DNA from: Thermosulfuriphilus ammonigenes
GTDB lineage: Bacteria > Desulfobacterota > Thermodesulfobacteria > Thermodesulfobacteriales > ST65
Direction of reading: 5' to 3'
Assembly (NCBI RefSeq): GCF_011207455.1
Contig: NZ_CP048877.1
Coordinates: forward strand, 1-64,000
Length of the DNA stretch: 64,000 nucleotides
Shown: piece after piece, positions 1 through 8,449 of the stretch
How the letters are laid out: each line of letters begins with the position of its first letter
Numbering within the stretch: the first letter of the stretch is position 1
Translations under genes and position numbers: made by a program
The notes under the pieces: model-generated
What the model saw: only the letters and a program-made list of their open reading frames with translations
Database searches by the model: none
What the model was told of the DNA's origin: nothing

Positions 1-285
1 CCCTCTCAGGCCTTGTATTTTCTTGTTCAGCTTAAGTCAGTGATCCGGAAGGAGCTTAGGGGAAGTGATCCCGATGAACTGATGGAATTTTTCTTCCGGA
101 TAGACGAGCTTATTCTTAAGGCTTTTGATGTTTATGTGTCTTGCCGGGAGAAGTTGTATGAGCTTAAGGTAGATGAATGGAAGAGAAAGGCCTATTTGCT
201 TCTTAAGCGGGCCAATATGATATATGATCCAGAACCAGATAACCCAAATTCAAGAAATACAGACAGTTTATGTGAAGCGAGGTAA
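1..285 (+). CDS. RsbRD N-terminal-domain-like protein (C-terminal part)
   Basis: The reading frame is open from the first base of the window (P-S-Q-A-L-Y-F...), so the gene starts upstream. A TTG at 13 is in frame but is probably internal. The visible 95 residues are helical and charged, with a PSQALYFLVQLKSVIRKEL-type stretch resembling the RsbRD N-terminal domain family. It stops 5 bases before dsrM, so the two are very likely cotranscribed. From memory, a small RsbRD-domain gene often accompanies dsrM in sulfate reducers. Its function is unknown; a sensory or stressosome-like role is only an inference. The family call is moderate because just the C-terminal part is seen. Confidence 0.6.
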   Translation, partial: PSQALYFLVQLKSVIRKELRGSDPDELMEFFFRIDELILKAFDVYVSCREKLYELKVDEWKRKAYLLLKRANMIYDPEPDNPNSRNTDSLCEAR

Positions 286-290
286 GGTAA

Positions 291-1343
291 ATGGGAGTTA
301 TATTTTCCCTCATAGTAGTTGGTGCCCTCGTTTTATTTGTTTATCTAGGTGTTGAGTTGGCTGGTTTGCGCTACTTGTTTGGGGTGGTGATCCCTTATGT
401 AGCCTTTGCTACTTTTCTTGGGGGGATCATCTACCGGGTGGTTAAGTGGGCCCAATCGCCGGTGCCCTTCCGTATCCCTACCACCTGTGGCCAGCAGAAG
501 TCTTTGCCGTGGATTAAATACAACAAGCTGGAGGCTCCGGCCAGCAACTCTGAGGTGGTTTTGCGGATGGCCTTGGAGATTCTCCTTTTTCGCTCTCTCT
601 TTCGTAATCTTAAGGGGGAGCTTAAGGGTCGGCAGCTGATCTATGGCTCAACTAAATGGCTCTGGTTGGGGGCTCTGGCCTTTCATGTTTCCTTTTTTGT
701 AATTTTTATCCGCCATCTGCGGTTCTTTACCCAGCCGGTGCCGGGTCTTGTGCAACTCCTTGATGCCGTTGATGGTTTCCTTCAGATAGGGGCTCCCCAT
801 ATGTATGTTACTGATGTGGTTGTTGTTCTGGCTCTGCTCTTCCTTTTTGTTCGTCGTCTCTGGATTCCTCAGGTGCGATATATCTCTCACGCAGGAGATT
901 ATTTTCCTCTCTTTCTTATTCTGGGGCTGGTGCTCTCCGGTATTTCTATGCGTTATTTCACCAAGACGGATATTGTTGGAGTCAAAGAGCTGACTATGGG
1001 GTTGGCCACCTTTCACCCCAAGGTACCAGAGGGTGTAGGCCTTCCCTTCTTTATCCATCTTGGTTTTGTTTGTGCCCTCTTCATCTACTTTCCTTTTAGT
1101 AAGCTGGTCCATATGGCTGGGGTCTTTTTGAGCCCGACGCGGAACCTTCCCAACAACAGTCGGGAAGTCCGTCATATTAATCCTTGGAACTATCCGGTTA
1201 AGTTTGTCACCTATAAGGAGTGGGAGGAGACCTTCCGCGATAAGCTTATTGGGGCGGGTATTCCCCTTGACGAAGAGGGTGAGGCACAGCCCTCTTCTGA
1301 GGAAGGAGAAGGTCAGGAAGAGGCTCAAAAGCAAGAGGCCTAA
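291..1343 (+). CDS. dsrM: DsrM, membrane cytochrome b subunit of DsrMKJOP
   Basis: A 350-residue membrane protein of the NarI/HdrE-like cytochrome b family. It is the quinone-interacting subunit of the DsrMKJOP complex, which moves electrons across the cytoplasmic membrane towards sulfite reduction through DsrC. Several hydrophobic segments are visible (for example residues 2-25, 120-145 and 170-190), with His residues in or near them that could bind heme b. The C-terminus is acidic and Glu/Gln-rich, rich in S-S-E-E-G-E-G-type sequence, and probably cytoplasmic. The ATG at 291 follows AGGTAA. It is the first complete gene of the operon, with dsrK starting 30 bases downstream. Confidence 0.93.
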   Translation: MGVIFSLIVVGALVLFVYLGVELAGLRYLFGVVIPYVAFATFLGGIIYRVVKWAQSPVPFRIPTTCGQQKSLPWIKYNKLEAPASNSEVVLRMALEILLFRSLFRNLKGELKGRQLIYGSTKWLWLGALAFHVSFFVIFIRHLRFFTQPVPGLVQLLDAVDGFLQIGAPHMYVTDVVVVLALLFLFVRRLWIPQVRYISHAGDYFPLFLILGLVLSGISMRYFTKTDIVGVKELTMGLATFHPKVPEGVGLPFFIHLGFVCALFIYFPFSKLVHMAGVFLSPTRNLPNNSREVRHINPWNYPVKFVTYKEWEETFRDKLIGAGIPLDEEGEAQPSSEEGEGQEEAQKQEA

Positions 1344-1373
1344 ATATTTCGGAAATTTTGGAGAGGATGAGGC

Positions 1374-2984
1374 ATGGCTAAGACTCCCAAACCTGAAGAG
1401 CTGTTAAAGATAGATTATACCCCACCAGAGAAGGATTGGATGGACACCAAGCCCGACTTTCGGGAGGGTACTTGGTGTTATCCGGGCAAGGTAAGTGTTG
1501 TTAAGGAGTTGGGGCTTCCCAATCCTAGAGAGTGGTCTCCAAAGGATGAGGACTGGAAGCTCCCTTCCAACTGGAAGGAGATCGTCCTTGATGGCATCAG
1601 GGATCGTCTGGAGAAGTTCCGCAGCTTCAAGCTCTTTATGGATATCTGTGTCCGCTGCGGGGCCTGTGCTGACAAATGTCACTTTTTTCTGGGCTCTGGA
1701 GATCCTAAAAACATGCCCGTGTTGCGGGCCGAGCTTCTCCGTTCGGTCTATCGAGGGGAATTTTCTAAGGCTGGCAAAATCCTCGGTCGCCTAGCCAAGG
1801 CCCGGGAATTGACAGAAGACGTCATTAAAGAGTGGTTCTACTACTATTATCAGTGCACCGAATGCCGGCGGTGTTCGGTTTTTTGCCCCTATGGGATTGA
1901 TACGGCCGAGATTACCATCCTGGCTCGGGAACTTCTTCATTTGGTGGGTTGTAATATTAACTGGATTCTTGAGCCGGTAAGAAATTCGGCCTTTATTGGA
2001 AACCACCTAGGACTTCAGCCTCATACCATCAAGGAAAATATTGAATATCTCCTTATGGATATTGAGGAGATAACGGGTCTTAAGATTGAGGTGCCCATCA
2101 ATCGGAAAGGTGCAGAGATCCTTTTTATTACCCCTTCGGCGGATTTCTTTGCTGATCCCGGTATCTACACTATGATGGGCTACATCCTCCTTTTCCATCA
2201 TATTGGTCTTGATTACACCATTAGCACCTATGCCTCAGAGGGAGGTAATTTTGGTCTTTTCACCTCCCACGAGATGATGAAAAAGCTCAATGCCAAAATG
2301 TACCATGAGGCGGAGAGGCTCAAGGTCAAGTGGATTTTGGGCGGTGAGTGTGGTCATATGTGGCGGGTGGTGCATCAGTACATGAACACCATGAATGGGC
2401 CACCACCGTCCAACCTCGAGGAGCCAGTATCCCCTATCACCGGTACAAAGTTCGAAAATGCCAAGGCCACCAAGATGGTCCATATTACGGAGTTCACGGC
2501 TGATCTTATTAAGCACAACAAACTCAAGATTGATCCTAGCCGTAATGACCATCTAACAGTGACTTTCCATGATTCTTGTAATCCCTCTCGGGCCATGGGG
2601 CTTTTTGAGGAGCCTCGCTATATTTTAAAGCATGTTTGTAACAATTTTTATGAGATGCCTGAAAACTGCATTCGGGAGAAGACCTTCTGTTGTGGTAGCG
2701 GCTCGGGTCTCAATACCGACGAGTTTATGGAGATGCGGATGCGGGGTGGTTTTCCCCGGGCCAACGCCGTGGAGAAGGTTAACAAGAAGCATGGGGTAAA
2801 CATGCTTTCCTGTGTTTGCGCCATTGATAGGGCTGTTTTGACCACCTTGATGAATTACTGGGTGCCGGAAGTCTCTGTCTGTGGTGTCCACGAGCTGGTA
2901 GGTAACGCCCTGATTATGGAAGGGGAGAAGGAAAGAGAGACAGATCTCCGTTTCCAGCCCCTCAAAGGAATGGAGGGTGAGTAA
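1374..2984 (+). CDS. dsrK: DsrK, HdrD-like iron-sulfur catalytic subunit
   Basis: A 536-residue cytoplasmic iron-sulfur protein of the heterodisulfide reductase HdrD family. It is thought to reduce the DsrC trisulfide with electrons from DsrM. A first ferredoxin-type cluster is visible at C92-x2-C95-x2-C98-x3-C102, and a second in CTECRRCSVFCP near residue 160. The C-terminal half has a CCG-type domain (HDSC near residue 400 and TFCCGSGSG near 440), which in this family binds the noncubane catalytic cluster. The ATG at 1374 follows GAGAGGATGAGG. The stop overlaps the dsrJ start by one base (TAATG), indicating translational coupling. Confidence 0.95.
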   Translation: MAKTPKPEELLKIDYTPPEKDWMDTKPDFREGTWCYPGKVSVVKELGLPNPREWSPKDEDWKLPSNWKEIVLDGIRDRLEKFRSFKLFMDICVRCGACADKCHFFLGSGDPKNMPVLRAELLRSVYRGEFSKAGKILGRLAKARELTEDVIKEWFYYYYQCTECRRCSVFCPYGIDTAEITILARELLHLVGCNINWILEPVRNSAFIGNHLGLQPHTIKENIEYLLMDIEEITGLKIEVPINRKGAEILFITPSADFFADPGIYTMMGYILLFHHIGLDYTISTYASEGGNFGLFTSHEMMKKLNAKMYHEAERLKVKWILGGECGHMWRVVHQYMNTMNGPPPSNLEEPVSPITGTKFENAKATKMVHITEFTADLIKHNKLKIDPSRNDHLTVTFHDSCNPSRAMGLFEEPRYILKHVCNNFYEMPENCIREKTFCCGSGSGLNTDEFMEMRMRGGFPRANAVEKVNKKHGVNMLSCVCAIDRAVLTTLMNYWVPEVSVCGVHELVGNALIMEGEKERETDLRFQPLKGMEGE

Positions 2985-3397
2985 TGTACGACGGTGGCAA
3001 GATCATTCCAGGGTTGGTTATTTTTGCGCTTTTTCTCACCTTTCCCTTCTGGGTAAACATGGGCAAGGCCGCGCCGGCTCCTAAGCCCAAGTTGCCCAAA
3101 ACGGAAAAACGTTGTGTAGAGTCCAAAGAGTTTATGCGGGCCGAACATATGAAGCTCCTCAACCATTGGAGAGATTGGGCTCTGCGTGATGGTAAACGTG
3201 TTTATGTAGGTTACTGGGGACGGAAGTTTAATATCAGTCTCCAGAATACCTGTATCAAACAGTGTCACACCGAGAAAAAGGAATTCTGTGATCAGTGTCA
3301 CAACTACGTGGCCGTAAAGCCTTACTGTTGGGATTGTCACTATGTTCCGGAGGAGACGAAGAAATGGGCGTCACCAGAAGAAGCTTCCTTAAAATAG
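2984..3397 (+). CDS. dsrJ: DsrJ, periplasmic triheme cytochrome c
   Basis: A 137-residue cytochrome with one N-terminal membrane anchor or uncleaved signal (residues 7-24) and a periplasmic domain. Two classical heme c sites are visible at C102-DQ-C-H106 and C115-WD-C-H119. The first site reads C90-IKQ-C94-H95, which is CX3CH rather than CXXCH. Cys44, in RCVESKEFMRAEHM, corresponds to the conserved cysteine reported as an unusual heme ligand in Allochromatium DsrJ; this is family knowledge, not shown here. DsrJ is the periplasmic redox subunit of DsrMKJOP. Its 3' end overlaps the start of dsrO by 34 bases. Confidence 0.93.
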   Translation: MYDGGKIIPGLVIFALFLTFPFWVNMGKAAPAPKPKLPKTEKRCVESKEFMRAEHMKLLNHWRDWALRDGKRVYVGYWGRKFNISLQNTCIKQCHTEKKEFCDQCHNYVAVKPYCWDCHYVPEETKKWASPEEASLK

Positions 3398-4152
3398 CCG
3401 GTCTATCTAGTTTGGTTGGCCTGGGAAGTGGCTCCATTGTGGAGCTCCTTGATCGGAGTCGGGCTCAGGCGGCCCAGACCCGAGTGGAGGTGCCAGAGGG
3501 GGCATTAAGGGCCAAAAGATGGGCTATGGCTATCTTCATTAAGAAGTGTCTGGAGCACGAACACTGTAATGAGTGTATTTCCGCCTGTCATTATGTTCAC
3601 AACGTGCCCAACATTCCCAATAAGAAGCACGAGGTGAAGTGGATCTGGAAGGAGGAGTACAAGCACGCCTTCCCGGACCAAGAGCATGAATTTAACGAGG
3701 AACTTTTTAAGGAGCTTCCTTTTCTTCTGCTTTGTAATCACTGTGAGCATCCACCTTGTGTTCGGGTTTGCCCTACCAAGGCCACTTTTCAGCGTCCTGA
3801 TGGAATAGTGGCCATGGATTATCACCGCTGTATTGGCTGCCGGTTCTGTATGGCTGCCTGCCCTTATGGTTCTCGAAGCTTCAACTGGGAAGACCCTCGT
3901 CCTTATATTAAGAATCCCTATCTTGAGTTTCCCACCCGGATGAAGGGTGTGGTGGAGAAGTGTAACTTCTGTGTAGAGAGGCTGGCTCGAGGATTGCGTC
4001 CGGCCTGCGTGGAGGCCTGTAAGGCCGGGGCCTTGGTTTTTGGGGATTTAGCTGATCCTGATTCGGAGGTCAGTGTGGCCCTAAGGGAAAATTTCAGTAT
4101 TCGCCGGAAGCCCGAGTTGGGAACCGGCCCTTGTGTCTTCTACATCGTTTAA
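3364..4152 (+). CDS. dsrO: DsrO, periplasmic ferredoxin-like subunit
   Basis: A 262-residue iron-sulfur protein with a twin-arginine signal (TRRSFLKIAG at residues 4-13), so it is exported folded. Four Cys clusters of the four-cluster ferredoxin family follow: CLEHEHCNECISAC, CNHCEHPPCVRVC, CIGCRFCMAAC and CNFCVERLARG...CVEAC. It passes electrons between DsrJ and DsrP on the periplasmic side. I chose the ATG at 3364 because GGAGGAG lies just upstream and the Tat signal begins there. An in-frame ATG at 3295 would add 23 non-signal residues and a longer overlap with dsrJ. Confidence 0.94.
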   Translation: MGVTRRSFLKIAGLSSLVGLGSGSIVELLDRSRAQAAQTRVEVPEGALRAKRWAMAIFIKKCLEHEHCNECISACHYVHNVPNIPNKKHEVKWIWKEEYKHAFPDQEHEFNEELFKELPFLLLCNHCEHPPCVRVCPTKATFQRPDGIVAMDYHRCIGCRFCMAACPYGSRSFNWEDPRPYIKNPYLEFPTRMKGVVEKCNFCVERLARGLRPACVEACKAGALVFGDLADPDSEVSVALRENFSIRRKPELGTGPCVFYIV

Positions 4153-4166
4153 CGGTGAGGTGATTT

Positions 4167-5324
4167 ATGCTTGAGAAGGCGTTAGTCGGCAGCAAAAGAT
4201 ATTGGGGTTGGGTTGCCTTCCTACTGGTTATTATTGGTATTGGTTTTATTAACTACTTAAGGCAGCTCAAGTTTGGTCTGGGAATCACCGGAATGAGTCG
4301 AGATGTTTCTTGGGGTTTTTATGTAGCCCAGTTTACCTTTCTAGTCGGAGTGGCTGCCTCAGCGGTTATGCTTGTTATTCCTTATTACCTTCACAACTAC
4401 AAAAAATTCGGAAAGATTACCCTCCTCGGCGAGTTTCTGGCGGTGGCCGCTGTCAGTATGTGTCTTCTCTTTATCTTTGTTGACATTGGTCAACCTATGC
4501 GAATCTTCAATGTCGTTCTTCACCCCACTCCGAATTCGATCCTTTTTTGGGACATGATCGTTCTCAATGGATACCTGCTACTCAATATCCTTATTGGCTG
4601 GTCCCACCTGCACGCCGAATATAAGGGATCTACGCCTCCTTCTTGGGTCAAGATCCTTATCTATATTTCTATTCCCTGGGCCTTTAGCATTCACACCGTG
4701 ACGGCCTTCTTGTACGCCGGTCTTCCTGGACGTCATATGTGGCTGACGGCTATTATGGCCCCCCGGTTTTTGGCCTCAGCTTTTGCCTCCGGACCGGCTC
4801 TTTTGATTATCCTGGCTCTGATTGTCCGCCGCGTAAGTAAGTTTGACCCAGGCCTTGATGCTATTCGGGCCATCGGCAAAATCGTGGCCTACGCCATGAC
4901 GGCCAATGTATTTTTCCTCCTCTGTGAGCTTTTCACCGCCTTCTATAGCAATATACCTGGTCACAAACATCCCTGGATCTACCTCTTTGCCGGCTTAGAA
5001 GGACATCGCAATCTGGTGCCTTGGTTGAGAATGTCAGCCATATTTGCCGTGGTTTCCTTAGTCCTCCTTATTCCTCCGTTTTTCCGAAACAGTATTCCTC
5101 TGCTTGTCTTAGGCTGTCTTTCAGTCTTTGCCTCTACCTGGATCGACAAGGGCATGGGGCTGGTGGTAGGCGGTTTTATACCCAATCCCTTCGAGAAAAT
5201 CACCGAATATACTCCAACCTTACCGGAGCTCTCTATTTCTCTTGGGGTTTGGGCGGTAGGTTTCCTTATTCTAACTATCCTTTACAAGATAACCATCTCC
5301 GTAAGGGAGCGAGCGGCTGAGTAG
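4167..5324 (+). CDS. dsrP: DsrP, NrfD-type membrane quinone subunit
   Basis: A 385-residue polytopic membrane protein of the NrfD/PsrC/HybB-like family, with about ten hydrophobic segments. It forms the second quinone-reactive membrane module of DsrMKJOP, coupled to DsrO and DsrJ on the periplasmic face. The ATG at 4167 follows GGTGAGGTG and lies 14 bases after dsrO. It is the last gene of the operon; a strong hairpin with a T-run begins 30 bases after the stop. No truncation or missing region is evident. Confidence 0.93.
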   Translation: MLEKALVGSKRYWGWVAFLLVIIGIGFINYLRQLKFGLGITGMSRDVSWGFYVAQFTFLVGVAASAVMLVIPYYLHNYKKFGKITLLGEFLAVAAVSMCLLFIFVDIGQPMRIFNVVLHPTPNSILFWDMIVLNGYLLLNILIGWSHLHAEYKGSTPPSWVKILIYISIPWAFSIHTVTAFLYAGLPGRHMWLTAIMAPRFLASAFASGPALLIILALIVRRVSKFDPGLDAIRAIGKIVAYAMTANVFFLLCELFTAFYSNIPGHKHPWIYLFAGLEGHRNLVPWLRMSAIFAVVSLVLLIPPFFRNSIPLLVLGCLSVFASTWIDKGMGLVVGGFIPNPFEKITEYTPTLPELSISLGVWAVGFLILTILYKITISVRERAAE

Positions 5325-5353
5325 TGAGTAGAAAGAAAAGGTTGTCTTTAAGG

Positions 5354-5384
5354 GGGGTGAGTTCTTAAGACTCACCCCTTTTTT
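5354..5384 (+). terminator. Rho-independent terminator of the dsr operon
   Basis: A perfect 9-bp stem, GGGGTGAGT (5354-5362) with ACTCACCCC (5370-5378), with a 7-base loop, is followed directly by six T residues. It lies 29 bases after the dsrP stop. The gene beyond it is convergent and its stop codon falls in the T-run, so the hairpin may also act on the opposite transcript. Confidence 0.9.
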
Positions 5385-6369
5385 ATTGCCAGCCAAGGGC
5401 CTCTTTTTGACTTTTGAGCCCCCAACGAAGTTCTCTGCTATTGGTGTAGCGAAACTCATGGACTAAATATTTAGGGCCTAAATAATTAATGATTTCCGCG
5501 ATTTTTCCTTGTCTGAAGGGACGATGTTCATCCATCTTGGCCACCCGTTCTCGGGCCAGCCGGTAGCGTTTCAAGGGATCCTTTAGCTGAAACAACTTGC
5601 TCAAACCCCGCTCATCGGGACGCCAAAGCTCTGGTCTGGAGAGAGAAAGATGGAGGTGAACCCCTAAGATGGATTTTCTTATCTCCGAGGGCATTTGGGT
5701 CAGAAAGGCCTGCAACCAGCCGATGGCCTCCTCTTCAGAAACCGTTCCCCCACGGGTGTTGAGAAGGTGACCGACATCAAGCATAATTCCCAACTGTTCT
5801 TTAGGGATCTTAAGACGTCCAAAGAGGTAATCCACCTCCCATGGCTCTCTGAGGGTGAGCCCCGGCCACCAAAGATTTTCAAAGAGGAGAAGGATTGTTG
5901 TCTCCCTGAGGGGTTCAGCCAGGGCCTCATTAACGAGATTGGCTACCTCTCTGAGGACAGTCTTTTTGTCGTAGCGGTGACAGAGGCTGAAGACCTCCTC
6001 TAGATTACAATTGGCGGCGTGGAAGACCAGGTATTGGGGCTTAAGCCGGAGAGATTTTTTTAACCAGTCCCTGACTAGCTGAATGAAATCCTTCTTTTGC
6101 GAGCCACCAAAAAAATGCCCCAGGTTCTCCTCTCCTGGAAAGACCTCTCGAAGGTAATTCCGATCCTCAAACCAGAAGGGAAGCCAAACCGGCTGAAAGG
6201 GGAGGTGAACTCCAGTCGTGATATCAGCAATGTCAGACGGTGGATTCCCAATAGGAAGGATTTCGAGGCCATCTAAGGCAAATTCTTCTTTTATCTCCTC
6301 AATAATCCCGGATTCAAAAAGGCTTAAATGCTCACCGTAGGTGGATAAGGATAAAAGTTCAAGGGGCAT
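5383..6369 (-). CDS. TIM-barrel protein, xylose isomerase-like / AP endonuclease 2 family
   Basis: A 328-residue soluble protein with the layout of sugar-phosphate isomerase/epimerase-type TIM barrels. Recognisable strands include LKPQYLVFHAANCN near residue 110, TILLLFENLWWPG near 160, LGIMLDVGHLLN near 195 and ILGVHLHLS near 240. The Glu, Asp-x-x-His and His residues on these strands are the usual metal ligands of the fold. The substrate cannot be told from sequence. It lies downstream of the cobalamin-riboswitch receptor gene in the same direction, but a terminator separates them, so any link to B12 is only positional. Confidence 0.7.
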   Translation of the reverse strand: MPLELLSLSTYGEHLSLFESGIIEEIKEEFALDGLEILPIGNPPSDIADITTGVHLPFQPVWLPFWFEDRNYLREVFPGEENLGHFFGGSQKKDFIQLVRDWLKKSLRLKPQYLVFHAANCNLEEVFSLCHRYDKKTVLREVANLVNEALAEPLRETTILLLFENLWWPGLTLREPWEVDYLFGRLKIPKEQLGIMLDVGHLLNTRGGTVSEEEAIGWLQAFLTQMPSEIRKSILGVHLHLSLSRPELWRPDERGLSKLFQLKDPLKRYRLARERVAKMDEHRPFRQGKIAEIINYLGPKYLVHEFRYTNSRELRWGLKSQKEALGWQ

Positions 6370-6407
6370 AAAAATTTTTTAACCCTGGAAAGGAGATTAA
6401 AAAGATA

Positions 6408-6429
6408 GGGGGCTCTTTTAAGAGCCCCC
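6408..6429 (-). terminator. Terminator after the TonB receptor gene
   Basis: An inverted repeat, GGGGGCTCT (6408-6416) with AGAGCCCCC (6421-6429), has a 4-base loop. Read on the minus strand it is followed by TATCTTTTT. It lies just beyond the receptor stop codon and separates that gene from the TIM-barrel gene. Confidence 0.85.
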
Positions 6430-6436
6430 GTCTTTC

Positions 6437-8347
6437 TTAGAAGCTCTTTAGCTTCAGACCAACAAAAAGGGACAGCCCTGGTGCCTTGTATCCTTTAGCC
6501 ATTTCGTAGTTTACATCAAAGAGGTTTTCGATGCGGCTGTAAAGTTCAATTACCCGGTTGACCTGATAAGATAGGCTTAAATCCACTCGGCTAAAATCAG
6601 TAATAATGTGTTTGTGATCATAGGCATAACGTCGGCCGGTGTACTGGTAGTAGATCCCGGCGGTAATCTTCTGCCAATTTATAGTGCCTCTTAGACCCAC
6701 TTTATGTCGGGGTACCAGAGCCAGGTTTTCATATTTGTCTTCTTGTCCGTCGGTGTAGGTATAATTGGCTGATAGCTTTAGCCATGAGGTAAGGCCAGCC
6801 TCAAGGACGGTCTCCAGCCCCGAGACGTTGGCCGTTCCGGAGTTATAATAGCTCCAGGTGGTGTAATTGAAGCCGATACGATCTTCATAGTGGGTATTGA
6901 AATAGACTGCCTCCCAGTGAATCCTCCCTCCCAGGAGATTTTGTTCAATACCAATGTCGCCGCCGGTGCTTTCCTCAGGATCCAGGTTGGGGTTGCCGTA
7001 ACGAGGATGGTAGAGGTTAAAGAGGGAGGGAGCCCGAAAACCAGTGGCCAGGTTACCTTTGAGCTTGAGACCATAAGGAAGAAGAAGAGCCGCTCCTATC
7101 TTATAGGTGGTATGGGTGCCAAACTCTTCATGGTCGTCGATCCGTCCGCCTAGGTTAAGGGCCAGACGATCCTGCCAGAGGAGGAGAAAAAGATTGGCAT
7201 AATAAGCAAAGGTGTCGATCTCATCAGAATAATCAGCCGTACTGTAACTGGAAGCGTAGTAATAACGCCCTTGTTCCCGGTAATATTCAACTCCAGCCGT
7301 CAGAGTAGCCCAGTCCTGGTAGCGAAAGTGGTTAAGGAAGACCACCGGATAGGTTTTCCCCCGCGACAGGCCTTCGGAGGCCGAATCTGTCACCGCGCTT
7401 CCGTCTGGGCGATACCCTAGGATACCATCATTGGGGTCAAAACGATCTGTCCGAAAGAAGTTGTAACCCAGGTTAAGGCTCCAGTCCCACCAAGAAAAGG
7501 GCTTCTGGGAAATTTTAAGGTTACTGATGAGGATGGTTTGTCTTCTTTCGGCATTAGGGTCATTGTAGGCCAAAAAACTTTTATAGTCCCACTGACCATA
7601 ATTGAGAAATGAGTAGGCATAGCGGAAATTTAAATCCAGCTCTAACTTTTTAGAGCCTCGGTCCTTAAAGATTTCGGTATTGAGATTGGTGTCAAAGGTG
7701 GTCTGGCGGAACTTGCTATCTTTATAGAGACCGCCGGCGTTAATTCCTGAAAGCCCTAGATAGTAGCCAACCCCTCGCATAGTTCCTCGGATACTTGAAG
7801 CCCCTCGCCAGGTATCATAGCGACCGAATTTTCCTTGAACATAGGCCCGGTTTGGCCCCCCACCTTTGGGAGTGAAGATCTGAATGGCTCCGGTCATGGC
7901 GTTTGAACCATAAAGAGAGCTCTGGGGGCCTCTGACGATCTCGATACGCTCAAGATCGAAGACATCCACATAGCTCCAGAAGTCTCCAAAATCGTTGGCT
8001 GGATTGGTGGGATTGTAAATACGGATACCGTTAAAAAGCACAGCTGTGTCCTGGTTTTTGCCGCCCCTTAAGCGAATGTAACCCCATTGTCCCAGCCAGC
8101 CATTGTGTTTGACATCAATGGCCGGATAGGTCTCCAAAATCTGATAGAGGCTCTCTACTCGACGATTTTCGATTTCCTTTTTGGAGATTATGGTTACCGA
8201 ATCAGGAAGTTTTTCTACCGCCACCGGGGCTCTGGTAGCGGTGACCACCACCTCACCGGCCTCTATCGCCTCCTGTCCCCAGACCTCAGAGACCATAAAG
8301 ACCAGTAGCACAAAAAGAGGGCCCAAAAAGACTGTCCTCCACGACAT
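6437..8347 (-). CDS. btuB: TonB-dependent outer-membrane receptor, BtuB-like
   Basis: A 636-residue outer-membrane receptor. It has a signal peptide ending near residue 24, a TonB box-like EVVVTATR near residue 32 and a plug domain with IRLRGGKNQDTAVLFNG and IEIVRGPQSSLYGSNAMTGA. A C-terminal beta barrel ends in an aromatic residue (LKLKSF). The length and plug match the BtuB group of cobalamin receptors. Strong support for B12 as substrate comes from the cobalamin riboswitch directly upstream. No btuCDF transport genes are visible here, so they must lie elsewhere. The start at 8347 has GAGGAGGTG just upstream, in a hairpin. Confidence 0.88.
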   Translation of the reverse strand: MSWRTVFLGPLFVLLVFMVSEVWGQEAIEAGEVVVTATRAPVAVEKLPDSVTIISKKEIENRRVESLYQILETYPAIDVKHNGWLGQWGYIRLRGGKNQDTAVLFNGIRIYNPTNPANDFGDFWSYVDVFDLERIEIVRGPQSSLYGSNAMTGAIQIFTPKGGGPNRAYVQGKFGRYDTWRGASSIRGTMRGVGYYLGLSGINAGGLYKDSKFRQTTFDTNLNTEIFKDRGSKKLELDLNFRYAYSFLNYGQWDYKSFLAYNDPNAERRQTILISNLKISQKPFSWWDWSLNLGYNFFRTDRFDPNDGILGYRPDGSAVTDSASEGLSRGKTYPVVFLNHFRYQDWATLTAGVEYYREQGRYYYASSYSTADYSDEIDTFAYYANLFLLLWQDRLALNLGGRIDDHEEFGTHTTYKIGAALLLPYGLKLKGNLATGFRAPSLFNLYHPRYGNPNLDPEESTGGDIGIEQNLLGGRIHWEAVYFNTHYEDRIGFNYTTWSYYNSGTANVSGLETVLEAGLTSWLKLSANYTYTDGQEDKYENLALVPRHKVGLRGTINWQKITAGIYYQYTGRRYAYDHKHIITDFSRVDLSLSYQVNRVIELYSRIENLFDVNYEMAKGYKAPGLSLFVGLKLKSF

Positions 8348-8353
8348 AGAACA

Positions 8354-8381
8354 CCTCCTCGCGATTTTTTTCGTGAGGAGG
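8354..8381 (-). promoter_or_regulatory. Hairpin containing the btuB Shine-Dalgarno sequence
   Basis: On the minus strand CCTCCTC (8375-8381) pairs with GAGGAGG (8354-8360). After one mismatch the stem continues for three more pairs and closes on an A-rich loop. GAGGAGG is the ribosome binding site of the receptor gene (start at 8347). In this fold the site would be closed, so this is a plausible expression platform through which the upstream riboswitch controls translation. The pairing is seen directly; its regulatory role is inferred. Confidence 0.65.
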
Positions 8382-8449
8382 CTTCAGGGAAGGTTCCTGG
8401 AAGGGAGGGAAACCCTTCAGGAACGAGGCAGTTAGCCCCGAAGCCTCGC

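Noticed and set aside
648-1334. A long open frame antisense to dsrM
   Set aside because: It lies wholly inside dsrM, lacks a family match or ribosome site, and its sequence is a reverse image of hydrophobic codons.
3295-3363. Upstream ATG extension of DsrO
   Set aside because: The twin-arginine signal should be at the extreme N-terminus and a GGAGGAG site precedes ATG 3364.
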